Assembly (NCBI RefSeq): GCF_011189575.1
Contig: NZ_PUJW01000001.1
Coordinates: forward strand, 248,001 to 312,000
DNA from: Photorhabdus cinerea
GTDB taxonomy: Bacteria; Pseudomonadota; Gammaproteobacteria; Enterobacterales; Enterobacteriaceae
Reading direction: 5' to 3'
Length of the DNA stretch: 64,000 bases
Numbering within the stretch: the first letter of the stretch is position 1; each line of letters opens with the position of its first letter. The notes under the pieces were generated by a model. It searched no databases. It worked only from the letters and a program-made list of their open reading frames with translations, and had not been told where the DNA came from. Below, in pieces: positions 25,616-34,300 of the stretch. The translations under genes and the position numbers were made by a program.

Positions 25616-25672
25616 GCGTGGTGGCAGTTGTATTTTGCTTGACTCTCTGTTTTGTTCTTTCATCTCGGCAGC

Positions 25673-25942
25673 TTAAAAGAGAGCGAATATTAAAACTCCC
25701 ATTGAACTATAGCCTAGTAGTGGTTTGTATCTGGCAATTAAACTCTCATTAGGGAAGGGGAGATCCTTTGGCTGTTGTGTCGTGATGGGTATAAGGTGTT
25801 GCTCAATGCCGTCAATGAAGCGCTCTAACCAAAGCCTGTAGTCAGTCATATCTACCCCGGTTAAGGGGCGTAGTGACCACAAAATGGCTTGTCTATCCAG
25901 ATCGCTCTGAACAGATATGAGTTGGTGGTAGTCGTGTGTCAT
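25673..25942 (-). CDS. Hypothetical protein (89 aa) at the end of the sctL operon
   Basis: Unrecognised small protein 'MTHDYHQLISVQSDLDRQAI' with 'LTGVDMTDYRLWLERFIDGI', helical and acidic in the first half. It is the last leftward gene after sctL. Its ATG overlaps the stop of the preceding frame-broken ORF (TGA at 25939-25941), suggesting that the pair was once translationally coupled. In Yersinia the gene after yscL is the regulator yscM/lcrQ; I see no resemblance to it. It could be a small T3SS chaperone or regulator, but that is only positional inference. Confidence 0.5.
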   Translation of the reverse strand: MTHDYHQLISVQSDLDRQAILWSLRPLTGVDMTDYRLWLERFIDGIEQHLIPITTQQPKDLPFPNESLIARYKPLLGYSSMGVLIFALF

Positions 25943-26117
25943 GTTTTAGGCTCGAAGAAGGTGACACCCTTTTGGTCATCGACATAAGCTGCTACTGTGT
26001 GTCTAGCCATCTCTGCTTCAAAACTGATTTTTTGTAATCTGAGTCTTTTTTCGAGGGTGTCTCAGAAATAACTAATGCTTTGGTTATCAGGTTGAAAGTA
26101 GCCATTTCGCAATCCAT
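25939..26117 (-). pseudogene. Small frame-broken ORF after sctL
   Basis: From ATG 26117 one frame gives 'MDCEMATFNLITKALVIS'. About 20 codons in, the protein-like sequence continues in a neighbouring frame as 'LEKRLRLQKISFEAEMARHT' and 'VAAYVDDQKGVTFFEPKT', ending at the ATG of the 89-aa gene. A ~60-aa gene with one frameshift near the AAAAAA run (around 26048-26053) explains this. Alternatively, ribosomes slip there. Family unknown. Confidence 0.35.
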
Positions 26118-26133
26118 CAGTAAGATGGAATTG

Positions 26134-26751
26134 TTAACTTTTCCATTTGCTATTAATCGCGGACATGAGTGCGTCGAGTTGGCTATCTAAGCTGGCATCA
26201 ATGATCCCGACTTCTGTTTCCAGAATGCAACCGCCCTGATCGAGGCGATCATCAGCAGTCACTTCTAAGTAGCCGATTTCAGGAAAGTCTTTATGTACTC
26301 TAGATATCTGTTCGCGCACTGTTGCGGCCTGTTCAGGATTAACACGTAGGATGACCTGTTTTTGGTTGCTGACTAATGAAAGCGCTTCTCGAACCACCTG
26401 TAAGGTAAGGGAAATTTGATCGTAATTCTTCAGGATCTTTCGTACAGCCTGTAATACCACATTGGTCATTTGTTGCTCGACTTGCTGGTAATATTGCTGG
26501 CATTGCAATTGAGTTTGATGAATCAGGCTAGCTTGTTCTGCACGAGCGGCATCAATTCCTGCCTGCCAACCTAGCTCTTTTTGTTGCTCATAAACTGTTT
26601 GAGCCTCTCGTTCAATTTCTCTCGCTTGGGCACGGGCGGCATCAAGCAATGATTCGGCACTGAGACAGGTCTGATAGTCTGCTTTACGTAGTATCAGAAG
26701 TTCAGGAGATAGTTGAAGGTGTTCTTTTGTTATTTTAATAAAAGGTAACAT
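26134..26751 (-). CDS. sctL: T3SS stator protein SctL (YscL/PscL)
   Basis: A 205-aa peripheral stalk protein that tethers and restrains the SctN ATPase on the cytosolic face. Long charged, Gln-rich helices (~30-110: 'LLDAARAQAREIEREAQTVY', 'QTQLQCQQYYQQVEQQM') precede the C-terminal V-ATPase-E-like domain with 'DDRLDQGGCILETEVGIIDA', the family hallmark. It overlaps sctK by 22 nt and is the last conserved gene of the exsD-sctL operon. Confidence 0.93.
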   Translation of the reverse strand: MLPFIKITKEHLQLSPELLILRKADYQTCLSAESLLDAARAQAREIEREAQTVYEQQKELGWQAGIDAARAEQASLIHQTQLQCQQYYQQVEQQMTNVVLQAVRKILKNYDQISLTLQVVREALSLVSNQKQVILRVNPEQAATVREQISRVHKDFPEIGYLEVTADDRLDQGGCILETEVGIIDASLDSQLDALMSAINSKWKS

Positions 26752-27359
26752 TCTATATTCACTTGTTTAGCTAATTTGAGACACAATGCTTGTGCCAATG
26801 GTCGTTCTGTCTGATTGACCGGCCAGTCTGGGAGGTTTTCATGGAGAGGAAGCCGCAGGTTCAGACATTTAACGAAATCAGCAGGAAGGGGACTTATCGC
26901 CATTAGCCAGAACTGTAGCGCGCTGGTACGAAAATAGTTCGCAGTAATTGTAGGCGGCAATGGACGTTGCCAACTGGGCGGCCAGTTGCCGATGATGATA
27001 TCGAGGTACTTTAAGCAAAAACGATGCCCCTCTCTCCCGAGTGAGTCATGCAAGTGGCGAAGTTCTGTCGCCAGCAGGCAATGGCGAATAGCTTGTCCAT
27101 GAAGTAAGGCTCCCAGCCAGGTAAGAATCTGCTCTAGATAGGATTGCTTTAATAGGGCGATATTTCCCAACCGGGTCGGCAATTCATAGTCCACATTCAG
27201 ATCAAATTGAGTCAACAACAGCCTATTGATCCTAGGAGAGCTACGCCATTCAGGAAGGGAGGACAAGACTGAAAGCCATTCTGGTGGCAGATGGTCAGAA
27301 TGAATATAGCTGGCAGGGCAGAATCGGAACTGGTAAGGAGTTAATCCTGTCGCCATCAT
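26730..27359 (-). CDS. sctK: T3SS sorting platform protein SctK (YscK/PscK)
   Basis: A 209-aa SctK, the linker between SctD and the SctQ pods of the sorting platform. 'MMATGLTPYQFRFCPASYIH' at the start and the Trp/Leu-rich middle ('LTWLGALLHGQAIR') fit YscK. I place the start at 27359, where ATG overlaps the sctJ stop, rather than the longer 27380. Identification relies on character and position between sctJ and sctL. Confidence 0.88.
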   Translation of the reverse strand: MMATGLTPYQFRFCPASYIHSDHLPPEWLSVLSSLPEWRSSPRINRLLLTQFDLNVDYELPTRLGNIALLKQSYLEQILTWLGALLHGQAIRHCLLATELRHLHDSLGREGHRFCLKYLDIIIGNWPPSWQRPLPPTITANYFRTSALQFWLMAISPLPADFVKCLNLRLPLHENLPDWPVNQTERPLAQALCLKLAKQVNIECYLLLK

Positions 27360-28093
27360 TGCACCTTGCTTCGGTGCCACAGGAACTGAGCCAAGTTACT
27401 GATAAATAGCAAAGCTAATAATAAAATCAAAAGCCCGACCAGGCGACCCTGTGATTCTTCAGTGACCTGGATAGAGAATAAAGTCGTGTACCTTGGTGCT
27501 AATGGTACTTGACGCACGCCAGCCGCAGGAACTAATACGACGCTGATACGATCATAACTCAGCCCTTCAATGCTGTTATTGACTAATTGCTTTATCTGGG
27601 GGATGTAAGTGTCCAGTTGAACGTCAGCAGCGTGTTTGATGAACACGGAAGAAGAGGCAGGTGATAGTTTTTTACCCAATCTATCTTGCTCCTCCGGTAA
27701 GACTACGTGTACTCGTGCCACGAGTACTCCATCGATCTCAGAAAGTGTTCGGGCAATTTCCTGTGCTTTGGCGAAGTTGAGCCGAGCGCGTTCTTCTACC
27801 GGGGAGGAGATAAGGCCATCTTTGGGGAAGACATCTTGTAGCGAAGAGAAGTTTTCTCGTGGATACCCTTTACTCTTGAGTACCTCAACAGCTTGTGCGA
27901 CATCAGATTCTTCAACTAACAATTTGATATTGCCATCTTTATCTGGCTGCTTATCAGAGGAAATGCCCGCTTCCCTGAGCAAGGCTAACATTTCGTTGCC
28001 TTCTTTTTGGCTGACTCCCGTGTAGAGTTCGATTTTACAGCCAGTTAGCATCAGGACAGCGAGCATAACGCAGATTATATAGGGTTTCTTCAC
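27356..28093 (-). CDS. sctJ: T3SS inner-membrane ring lipoprotein SctJ (YscJ/PscJ)
   Basis: A 245-aa MS-ring lipoprotein. The lipobox 'LMLTGC' puts the mature Cys at residue 19. Two ring-building domains follow ('GNEMLALLREAGISSDKQ', 'RVHVVLPEEQDRLGKKLSP') and a C-terminal membrane segment near 222-238 ('LLILLLALLFISNLAQFLW'). It forms the inner ring concentric with SctD. Four-base overlap with sctK; seven nucleotides after sctI. Confidence 0.96.
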   Translation of the reverse strand: MKKPYIICVMLAVLMLTGCKIELYTGVSQKEGNEMLALLREAGISSDKQPDKDGNIKLLVEESDVAQAVEVLKSKGYPRENFSSLQDVFPKDGLISSPVEERARLNFAKAQEIARTLSEIDGVLVARVHVVLPEEQDRLGKKLSPASSSVFIKHAADVQLDTYIPQIKQLVNNSIEGLSYDRISVVLVPAAGVRQVPLAPRYTTLFSIQVTEESQGRLVGLLILLLALLFISNLAQFLWHRSKVQ

Positions 28094-28099
28094 AACTCC

Positions 28100-28438
28100 T
28101 CACTGGGCTTTCATTAGAGTTTCAACGTTTTGATTGAGTCGTCCTACCGTTTTGGCAATCAACTCTTCTTGCAGGGTGATGCGCATCAGAGACCACTGCA
28201 TTTGCATCAGGCTATTGGGATCACTGCCAGGGATAGCTAGCTGTGTTTCCAGTTCTTGTTTAGCTTGAGTAAGCTGTTGTTTGAGCTGACCCAATTCACT
28301 GATCAGGTTGTTTTCAATTCCCTGATCTTGATTGGACATAGCATGTTCAAAACGTGCAATATTTTCGGCACTGGCCTGAGGTGTGTTGAGTTCATCCAGG
28401 TTGGTTATCAGTGTCTCACTTATTTGTGGTAGGTCCAT
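28100..28438 (-). CDS. sctI: T3SS inner rod protein SctI (YscI/PscI)
   Basis: A 112-aa rod protein, secreted early and involved in needle anchoring and substrate switching. The C-terminal half ('SLMQMQWSLMRITLQEELIA', 'KTVGRLNQNVETLMKAQ') is the typical amphipathic helix of YscI/PrgJ. ATG overlaps the stop of the preceding gene. Confidence 0.9.
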   Translation of the reverse strand: MDLPQISETLITNLDELNTPQASAENIARFEHAMSNQDQGIENNLISELGQLKQQLTQAKQELETQLAIPGSDPNSLMQMQWSLMRITLQEELIAKTVGRLNQNVETLMKAQ

Positions 28439-29004
28439 TATTCCTCCAAATCGAGTTTGTGTGAGTTTCGTAGTAGGTTATCCATCATACCGTTACGGGG
28501 GATCAGTGTTTTCAACTCACGTTGGATTAGGTCACTCAGGTACTCATTACCTGCTAACGGTTCAATCTTACCCAGTACCTTGAGAAGTACGGTTTCCTGT
28601 TGTCGGCCTGTAGGCGCGAATTCACGAACAATTGCTCTGAGTTCTGGTATATCCAGGGATGGGTTGACGGGCAATGCCAAGCCACCAAACTGTGACCACA
28701 AGCGTTCTTGGACAGGGGTAGTAAGTTTGGCCTCTAACTGGGCACGTTGCGAAGGTTGGCTTTCAGGCGATAAGGTCTGATACCACTGCCAGATAGTTTT
28801 ACGCTGTGTCGTTGAATCGAAGTCGCCTAAGACAGTTTCCAGCGGTTCGCCCTGTATCCAGCGTTGCTGCCGCTCTTTCAGCATTTGCTGATCGGGCAGG
28901 ATTTCCAGTGCTTGCTCGAAGCTATGCTGGTGCCCAGAACTGACCGGAGTCTGTGTCGTTGGTTGCGCCACGGTGTTATAGGATGACCCTTCAATCCTAT
29001 TCAT
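28438..29004 (-). CDS. T3SS secreted protein YscH/YopR family
   Basis: A 188-aa homologue of Yersinia YscH (YopR) and Pseudomonas PscH, a secreted protein that affects needle assembly. The N-terminal ~30 residues are Ser/Thr/Gln-rich like a secretion signal; the helical core contains 'LPDQQMLKERQQRWIQGEPL'. It is somewhat longer than Yersinia YopR (165 aa). Identification is by position between yscG and sctI plus general character. Confidence 0.82.
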   Translation of the reverse strand: MNRIEGSSYNTVAQPTTQTPVSSGHQHSFEQALEILPDQQMLKERQQRWIQGEPLETVLGDFDSTTQRKTIWQWYQTLSPESQPSQRAQLEAKLTTPVQERLWSQFGGLALPVNPSLDIPELRAIVREFAPTGRQQETVLLKVLGKIEPLAGNEYLSDLIQRELKTLIPRNGMMDNLLRNSHKLDLEE

Positions 29005-29350
29005 GAGTCAGTTGTTCCCGCATGCCGTCAACAAAGGAGAGCAATTGTGGATCGTCACTGCCCGCCATTCGCGTCAGCCTTTGTTCCAGAGCTGATGCCA
29101 GCCCCAGACGCCACTCACACAAAGCTAACCAAGGTTCAAGGCTAGGCCAGGGAAGGTCCCGGCCAAAATCCAGAGCCTGTTGATATTTACCTTGGTTCGT
29201 CAAAGAAGAGAGCCGAATCAGGCTTGCTGCTTCTTGTCCTTCATCGCTTGACATCAGCCAATCGGCAATAATGTTGGCTTCGTTATGGCAGTGATGGCCG
29301 CTTCCAACCAGAGCAATATCTGCCAGTAACCCTTTGAGTGAACGTGTCAT
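28997..29350 (-). CDS. yscG: Needle chaperone YscG/PscG
   Basis: A 117-aa TPR-like chaperone that, with YscE, binds the needle subunit SctF in the cytosol and stops it polymerising early. 'MTRSLKGLLADIALVGSGHH' and 'NEANIIADWL' match the family start, and 'GKYQQALDFGRDLPWPSLEP' is TPR-like. Located directly after sctF, as in Yersinia and Pseudomonas. Confidence 0.9.
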   Translation of the reverse strand: MTRSLKGLLADIALVGSGHHCHNEANIIADWLMSSDEGQEAASLIRLSSLTNQGKYQQALDFGRDLPWPSLEPWLALCEWRLGLASALEQRLTRMAGSDDPQLLSFVDGMREQLTHE

Positions 29351-29352
29351 GA

Positions 29353-29607
29353 TTAGATCTTCTGTAATATACCCTGCATCAGGTCTTTCATGGACCGGGT
29401 GACAGTAGAATTAATGTTGTAGATTACCGACCACTTGTTAATCTTGTGTTGTAATTCAGCCAGCAACGCGGGGTTATCAGGGCCGCTATTAAGAGCGGTG
29501 ATTGCGTTACTAACGTCGGTGTTAGCTGTGTTGGCTTGGGTATTAAGCTTTTCAGCAACCTGATCGAGTGTATTGACTGTGCCTGTGTGTTCAAAAATTT
29601 GAGCCAT
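29353..29607 (-). CDS. sctF: T3SS needle subunit SctF (YscF/PscF)
   Basis: An 84-aa needle protein. A flexible polar N-terminus is followed by a helix-turn-helix hairpin with the conserved turn 'NSGPDNPALLAELQHKINKW' and C-terminal 'NINSTVTRSMKDLMQGILQ'. It polymerises into the extracellular needle. The start overlaps the yscE 3' end by 17 nt. Confidence 0.96.
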   Translation of the reverse strand: MAQIFEHTGTVNTLDQVAEKLNTQANTANTDVSNAITALNSGPDNPALLAELQHKINKWSVIYNINSTVTRSMKDLMQGILQKI

Positions 29608-29812
29608 GATGGCCCCCTTCTGTTGTGTTAAGTATTGTCATTGCAGCTTGGATGGCATCAGCTTCCAACTGCCACTGTTGGTATTCTTGTACCGAACCTC
29701 CACGTCTCAAGCGTTGTTTGATATCGTTTAGCGCCTGAGAGAGGAGGTGTTGTATTTCGTTGACATAATCGGGATCGGCACCGAACAGTCGGGCCTCCAG
29801 GGATGTCATCAT
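29591..29812 (-). CDS. yscE: Needle co-chaperone YscE/PscE
   Basis: A 73-aa partner of YscG in the needle chaperone complex. The sequence is a helical hairpin ('YVNEIQHLLSQALNDIKQRL', then 'QQWQLEADAIQAAMTIL'). Two adjacent ATGs overlap the sctD stop (29807-29812). Short and weakly conserved family; position between sctD and sctF supports the call. Confidence 0.85.
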   Translation of the reverse strand: MMTSLEARLFGADPDYVNEIQHLLSQALNDIKQRLRRGGSVQEYQQWQLEADAIQAAMTILNTTEGGHHGSNF

Positions 29813-31080
29813 AAAGCGGGGCTCCTGTTAAGTTTGATGATAAATTGCTGTTCCCCTTTGATAATGACAATGGCATCGTTGCGGATTGCTTCGATCCTTA
29901 AACCATTTTCTGTTGTTGCTCCAACCGGGTAACGCAGGTTATTTTTTAGTACCACATAGGGTACGCGTCCCAAGGAAACCGCTCGGACGTCGAAGTTCAG
30001 TTCATCATGGCGGGAGAGCCGGTTGTTATTCAGTAATACCAGAGCTGGCCGGTTACCGAACTCTTGTTGAAATACTTGCTGTAAGCGGTAGAAACTGTGA
30101 GTTTGGTGCTCATCCAGTTGACCTGTGAACTCGATACGATCACTTTTATCTTGATAGGTCAGTGTGTTGGGTAAATCATGTTTAGCCAATAGCAGATCTA
30201 GTTTCTTGAGATGACCACCGGTTAGCATCGTCTGGTTTTCTATGCCAAGCAATCCAGGAACGTCACGTTTAAGTAGTGATTCGATGTTATTCCAGTTCTG
30301 GTCAGCATCAGTTAATTCTCCGGTAAGGCGAATCCAACCAGGTTGTTTGCCATTGCTGCTTTGGATTTGGGTATAACCTAATTTCTGTAAGATGAAATCT
30401 ACTCCCTGAAGTAATTCTTCCATAGTACGTAACTCCAGGCGGTAATTAAGAGGATGAGTATCAAGATATTGTTGCAGTACCAGCCGATGGTGGTTGCGGT
30501 CCACATAACCCTTTATCAGTAGAGGCCCGTTATTAGGTGTCATTTGTACACTAACTTGACGATAGGCTGAGTCGTCATTAAGAAAATGGCGTAGTTCTTG
30601 CTCGGCGATACCATTGGACGTGTTGCTTCTTTGCCATCCTTCATGTCCAAGTAAAACCAGAAAACCGAGTGCCAGTACCAGACAGAATATCAGCATCCAG
30701 CCTGCGACTCGGTTGCGATTTTGCCTGGCGGGGTGCTGGTGTGGTGTTATCACTGGTTCGGCAAGTTGGTTTGGGAAGGTATGTTGTTGGTCACAGAAGG
30801 CCCACAGCAATGGACCTGCTTCCTGACGGGCCAGCGCTTGCAATAAGGCACCTGGCGACAACGGTTCGCCGTTCTGATTTGGTGCTGTTTCACCAGCCCA
30901 TTCCAACAGACGGATTGAGTCTGGTTCTACTTCTAAGATGAGGTGCACAGGGGCAACATCCTCATCTACCAGGACGATGTCTGCTTGTAGAGGGTCGGAG
31001 CCGATGGTTAAACGTCCTTCAGCTAAATTGACCTCAATACTTTTATTTAGTCCGCGGTAAAAGCGAATTTTCCAACTCAT
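29809..31080 (-). CDS. sctD: T3SS inner-membrane ring protein SctD (YscD/PscD)
   Basis: A 423-aa bitopic ring protein. The N-terminal forkhead-associated-like domain (~1-115, 'EGRLTIGSDPLQADIVLVDE') faces the cytosol and contacts SctK. One membrane segment lies near 130-147 ('WMLIFCLVLALGFLVLLG'), then periplasmic BON-like ring domains. The ATG overlaps the sctC stop. Confidence 0.95.
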   Translation of the reverse strand: MSWKIRFYRGLNKSIEVNLAEGRLTIGSDPLQADIVLVDEDVAPVHLILEVEPDSIRLLEWAGETAPNQNGEPLSPGALLQALARQEAGPLLWAFCDQQHTFPNQLAEPVITPHQHPARQNRNRVAGWMLIFCLVLALGFLVLLGHEGWQRSNTSNGIAEQELRHFLNDDSAYRQVSVQMTPNNGPLLIKGYVDRNHHRLVLQQYLDTHPLNYRLELRTMEELLQGVDFILQKLGYTQIQSSNGKQPGWIRLTGELTDADQNWNNIESLLKRDVPGLLGIENQTMLTGGHLKKLDLLLAKHDLPNTLTYQDKSDRIEFTGQLDEHQTHSFYRLQQVFQQEFGNRPALVLLNNNRLSRHDELNFDVRAVSLGRVPYVVLKNNLRYPVGATTENGLRIEAIRNDAIVIIKGEQQFIIKLNRSPAL

Positions 31081-32915
31081 CTGCTCGCCTTATTTTGTGC
31101 ACGAACGCACCAATTATCCTTAAGTGAACATTGTTGTTCGATGATTCTCCATCCATAAACTTTGCCCATTCGGCATGAGGTCAGAAATGAGCTTCTACCC
31201 GCTTGCCGTAACGTTTCTTGTACTTGACGGGCAGGGGATAATGGCTGGCATTGTGCACTACTTAGTGCTTTGCTTAGAGAAATGCTCTGATTAGAGATAT
31301 CTTGTGTCGCTAGTAATCCGGTACGTAGATCCTGACCGTTACCCAAAGCCAGATAATTAGCTATTCCACTATCAATTAGTCGTGGTTCAATAATGAACAG
31401 TCGTACTGATCGCCTGACCTGTTCAGTGGTAGTACGGAACAAGACACCCAGGTAGGGGATGTCGCCTAAGAATGGCACTTTGCGTACAGTTTCACTCATT
31501 TCATCACGGTAGATGCCGCCGATTAGCAGACTTTGACCATGCCCAACCCGGGCAACTGTATCGACAATGGTTCGGTTAATTGTAGGAATGCCACCTAAGC
31601 CTGAACTATTGGGTTTCTGGTTACCATCTTCAATGTGTAGATTTAAACTGATTTCAGGGGCATCTCCTATTTTGACGACTCTGGGCGTCATGCGTAGCAT
31701 GGTGCCATAGGTAAGACTTTTAAGTTCAGCCACCCGCTCACCTTCAACTTTTACGTAATAGGTTTCATTGTGGTCAATGACTGCTTGGGTGTTCTCCTGA
31801 GTGAGAAGTGTCGGACGGGAAACTACCTGAGCACTGCCTTTGCTTTCTAACAAGGTTATTTTGGCCAGTAGATAATCCAAGCCACGGCGGTCGACTAAGC
31901 TACCCAATGCAGTTGAACCGATGTTTTCGCCTTTTCCTGTATTCTTCTCCTTTTCCTTGGCTGAGGTTGTGATATCAATTATATGGCGTGGTCCGGTATT
32001 AATACCTACCTGCCAGTCAACACCCAACTCTGAAAGATTGTCAGCATTGATGTCAACGATGGAGAGGGCAACTTCAATACGCGCCGATGGCTTATCCAGT
32101 GCGTTGATCAAATGTGCATACATGGACATCCTTTCAGGATTGTCTCGTACAATGATTGCATTTAAAGCAGGTTCTGCTTGTATGACAGCACGGCTTGAAT
32201 GGTTTCCTCCCATAGATGATGTTTCACCAGTGACAGTAGTGACATTGGCATCACTAAGCAGGCGGGAGAGGATGGTGGCTATACCTGGAGCTTCAATATT
32301 GGTATCACGATACTGGATCTTGCGATCGACGACTGAAGCATATTTAAGTGGGAAAATTTCTATTGTTAATGCGCCAGTTTTTTCGCTACGTAGTAGTGAC
32401 TGTTGTTCCAATGCAGAGGCTGTCTGATCGACCAGTTCAAGATAGCGGGGAGGGCCAGATACGTAAACTAGTTGGTTGGTCGAGTCAGGGCGCCAACCAA
32501 AGCGTGATTCCCAGATGCCAGCACGTTTTAAGACCTGCTTTAACTCTGCTGCATTGGTCTGCTCAAGCTTAAAGAGACGCGATTGTATTTCGCTATTTTT
32601 GAATATATAAAGCACACTTCCATCGTAGTACCAGACTAGGTTATAGAGAGAAGATAAATGTTGCAGGAATTCTTGAGGACTATCTTGCTCAAAATGACCG
32701 CTAACCTGATCAGTCACTTTATCACTGACAATCACTGATGCTTCATAGTTAGCACCAAAATTAACCAGCACATCCCGTAGATTTTCTCCTTTAGCCAGAT
32801 AGTTATAAGGTGTGGGTAACCAGTCTAGATCCTGGCTAAATGCAGAGGGGAGCGTCATTCCGCTGATACTCAACGACAACAGTAAGGAACGGCACAGCCG
32901 TTGGAACTGTTTCAT
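31077..32915 (-). CDS. sctC: T3SS outer-membrane secretin SctC (YscC/PscC)
   Basis: A 612-aa secretin forming the outer-membrane channel. A Sec signal peptide ends near 'LPSAFSQD'; N0 and N1 domains follow ('DVLVNFGANYEASVIVSDKV', 'LKYASVVDRKIQYRDTNIEA'), then the beta-barrel with 'VARVGHGQSLLIGGIYRDE' and 'VPFLGDIPYLGVLFR', the secretin signature. ATG 32915 overlaps the yscB stop and starts right at the signal peptide; the longer start at 32939 is less likely. It needs the pilotin ExsB, encoded 23 kb away. Confidence 0.96.
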   Translation of the reverse strand: MKQFQRLCRSLLLSLSISGMTLPSAFSQDLDWLPTPYNYLAKGENLRDVLVNFGANYEASVIVSDKVTDQVSGHFEQDSPQEFLQHLSSLYNLVWYYDGSVLYIFKNSEIQSRLFKLEQTNAAELKQVLKRAGIWESRFGWRPDSTNQLVYVSGPPRYLELVDQTASALEQQSLLRSEKTGALTIEIFPLKYASVVDRKIQYRDTNIEAPGIATILSRLLSDANVTTVTGETSSMGGNHSSRAVIQAEPALNAIIVRDNPERMSMYAHLINALDKPSARIEVALSIVDINADNLSELGVDWQVGINTGPRHIIDITTSAKEKEKNTGKGENIGSTALGSLVDRRGLDYLLAKITLLESKGSAQVVSRPTLLTQENTQAVIDHNETYYVKVEGERVAELKSLTYGTMLRMTPRVVKIGDAPEISLNLHIEDGNQKPNSSGLGGIPTINRTIVDTVARVGHGQSLLIGGIYRDEMSETVRKVPFLGDIPYLGVLFRTTTEQVRRSVRLFIIEPRLIDSGIANYLALGNGQDLRTGLLATQDISNQSISLSKALSSAQCQPLSPARQVQETLRQAGRSSFLTSCRMGKVYGWRIIEQQCSLKDNWCVRAQNKASR

Positions 32916-33334
32916 GGTTGCCATATTACCTGTTTCCATGGCGGTGCAGATTGGGTTTCTGGTAATAAAGTCATTACCTGTTCCAGTAGGTCGATATGCA
33001 TGGCTATCATCTGTTCCAGTATTTGAACATTTAGATTGTCAGGATCAAGACGTGCTTCCAGAATAAGATTCTCTGATTCATCCAAGACGAGTGCTTGAGG
33101 AGCATAGCGTCCCCAGTGAGTGACTTGTTGCAGTAATATTTTTAGTAATTCAGCGCTTGTCGGATCTTTTAGGTTATGACGCCAGTTTAGCGGACTGGAT
33201 AACACAAGTTCGGTTCCCTGTTGGCGAAGGAACAGGTTGTAGTTATCAATGTGCAGATGGTAGTGTCCTTGTCTGTCGGAAACAAAAGGCTTATGGCCCA
33301 AGTGATTGGCCAAATGATTGAGTAGAGTTTGCAT
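32912..33334 (-). CDS. yscB: Chaperone YscB/PscB for the SctW gatekeeper
   Basis: A 140-aa class I chaperone that pairs with SycN to bind YopN/PopN (SctW). It has 'LLNHLANHLGHKPFVSDRQG' at the start and an acidic C-terminus, close in length to YscB (137 aa). It lies between exsD and sctC as in Pseudomonas, separated from exsD by 15 nt. Confidence 0.88.
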   Translation of the reverse strand: MQTLLNHLANHLGHKPFVSDRQGHYHLHIDNYNLFLRQQGTELVLSSPLNWRHNLKDPTSAELLKILLQQVTHWGRYAPQALVLDESENLILEARLDPDNLNVQILEQMIAMHIDLLEQVMTLLPETQSAPPWKQVIWQP

Positions 33335-33349
33335 GTTTCCTCTGAATAA

Positions 33350-34186
33350 TTAGGCTATCGTCGATTGCCAGTAAAAATTGTCCCGTGGTAAACATAAAGC
33401 CCGGGCACAAAGCCATTGCTGCAAATGGTTGGTCGCCTCGGAGTCACATTCTACGGCAGCTAACCAAGCCCAGCACGATGACAGCGCTTTGGGTACTGGC
33501 ATAAAAGCCATCAGGTTGCCGTCGGTCTGGAGTGCATCTAGCCCAGTAAACCAGTTTGGCCACGCTTCGTGGGCATGGGTTTCAATTGTAACCAGCTGTT
33601 TTTCTAACTGTTGCTTGCGCTGGTTGAGCTCTGTTTGCAAGGATATAACCTCTTGCTGATGTCGTTCCCGATATTGTGATGGTACGTTTTCAGCTTGCTG
33701 CCAAAAATGTGCTTTAGCACGTAATTGCCGTTCTTGAATCTGTAACTGCTCAAGTTCGGTGAACCAGAGTTCAATCTCTGGTTCTAACAGGCAGAGCCAC
33801 CAGTTAAATAGTGGCTGTAGTACCCAGTGCTGCAAGAGACATTTGTCGGCTAGGTTAATGTGGTCACCCAGTACTTTATTCCAGTCACATTCTGGTTGTG
33901 CCGCTGCTCTGATGAGTTGTTGTAGTTCATCACGCCTCAAAACTTGCCCGCAATTTAATCTTCTGCGAAACCAGACTGATTTCATCAAGCTTTCCAGACG
34001 GTGTCTTGGTAAAAGACGTTGTAACAAAACAGATTGCTGGTTATTGATAATGTCAACATTTTGACATTGGGCTGCCTGTGATTTTCCGAGTAATTGATCC
34101 CGGCGCGGAATCCCAGACTGCATGACAGAGATTTTGCGGCCAAGAAACATGCTGGTTCGAGTCTGATTATGGTCTTGCTGGCTCAT
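33350..34186 (-). CDS. exsD: ExsD-like anti-activator
   Basis: A 278-aa homologue of P. aeruginosa ExsD (276 aa), which binds ExsA and blocks T3SS transcription. It is rich in Gln, Leu and Trp, with a long coiled coil around 165-205 ('QEVISLQTELNQRKQQLEKQ') flanked by helical domains. ExsC releases ExsA by sequestering ExsD. It is the first gene of the large leftward operon, just downstream of exsA; because it is under ExsA control, it closes a negative feedback loop. Confidence 0.9.
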   Translation of the reverse strand: MSQQDHNQTRTSMFLGRKISVMQSGIPRRDQLLGKSQAAQCQNVDIINNQQSVLLQRLLPRHRLESLMKSVWFRRRLNCGQVLRRDELQQLIRAAAQPECDWNKVLGDHINLADKCLLQHWVLQPLFNWWLCLLEPEIELWFTELEQLQIQERQLRAKAHFWQQAENVPSQYRERHQQEVISLQTELNQRKQQLEKQLVTIETHAHEAWPNWFTGLDALQTDGNLMAFMPVPKALSSCWAWLAAVECDSEATNHLQQWLCARALCLPRDNFYWQSTIA

Positions 34187-34233
34187 GCTATGCTCATCTT
34201 GCTGCTAGTCACTCTTGTCGATTAAATTAGGAA

Positions 34234-34258
34234 TGGCCTTATTTTATCTGTCAGGCCA
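34234..34258. terminator. Inverted repeat between exsA and exsD
   Basis: TGGCCT (34234-34239) and AGGCCA (34253-34258) are inverted around a 13-nt AT-rich loop. Lying ~45 nt past the exsA stop, it could attenuate read-through from exsA, or overlap the exsD promoter. No strong U-tract. Confidence 0.35.
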
Positions 34259-34285
34259 ATGGTTAACTTGTAAAAAACGTCAGAT

Positions 34286-34293
34286 TATTTTAG
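34286..34293 (-). promoter_or_regulatory. Candidate ExsA site upstream of exsD
   Basis: CTAAAATA on the minus strand matches 7 of 8 positions of the ExsA core TXAAAAXA and lies ~100 nt upstream of exsD, allowing a transcription start ~50 bp downstream. A second 7/8 match (ATAAAATA) is at 34240-34247. AT-rich sequence makes chance matches likely. Confidence 0.25.
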
Positions 34294-34300
34294 CCAATCG

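Noticed and set aside
31921..32427. Long open frame opposite sctC (168 codons) as a gene
   Set aside because: It is antisense to a strongly conserved secretin, lacks a ribosome binding site and has no family character; it is a shadow of the real gene, as are many other frames in the T3SS region.
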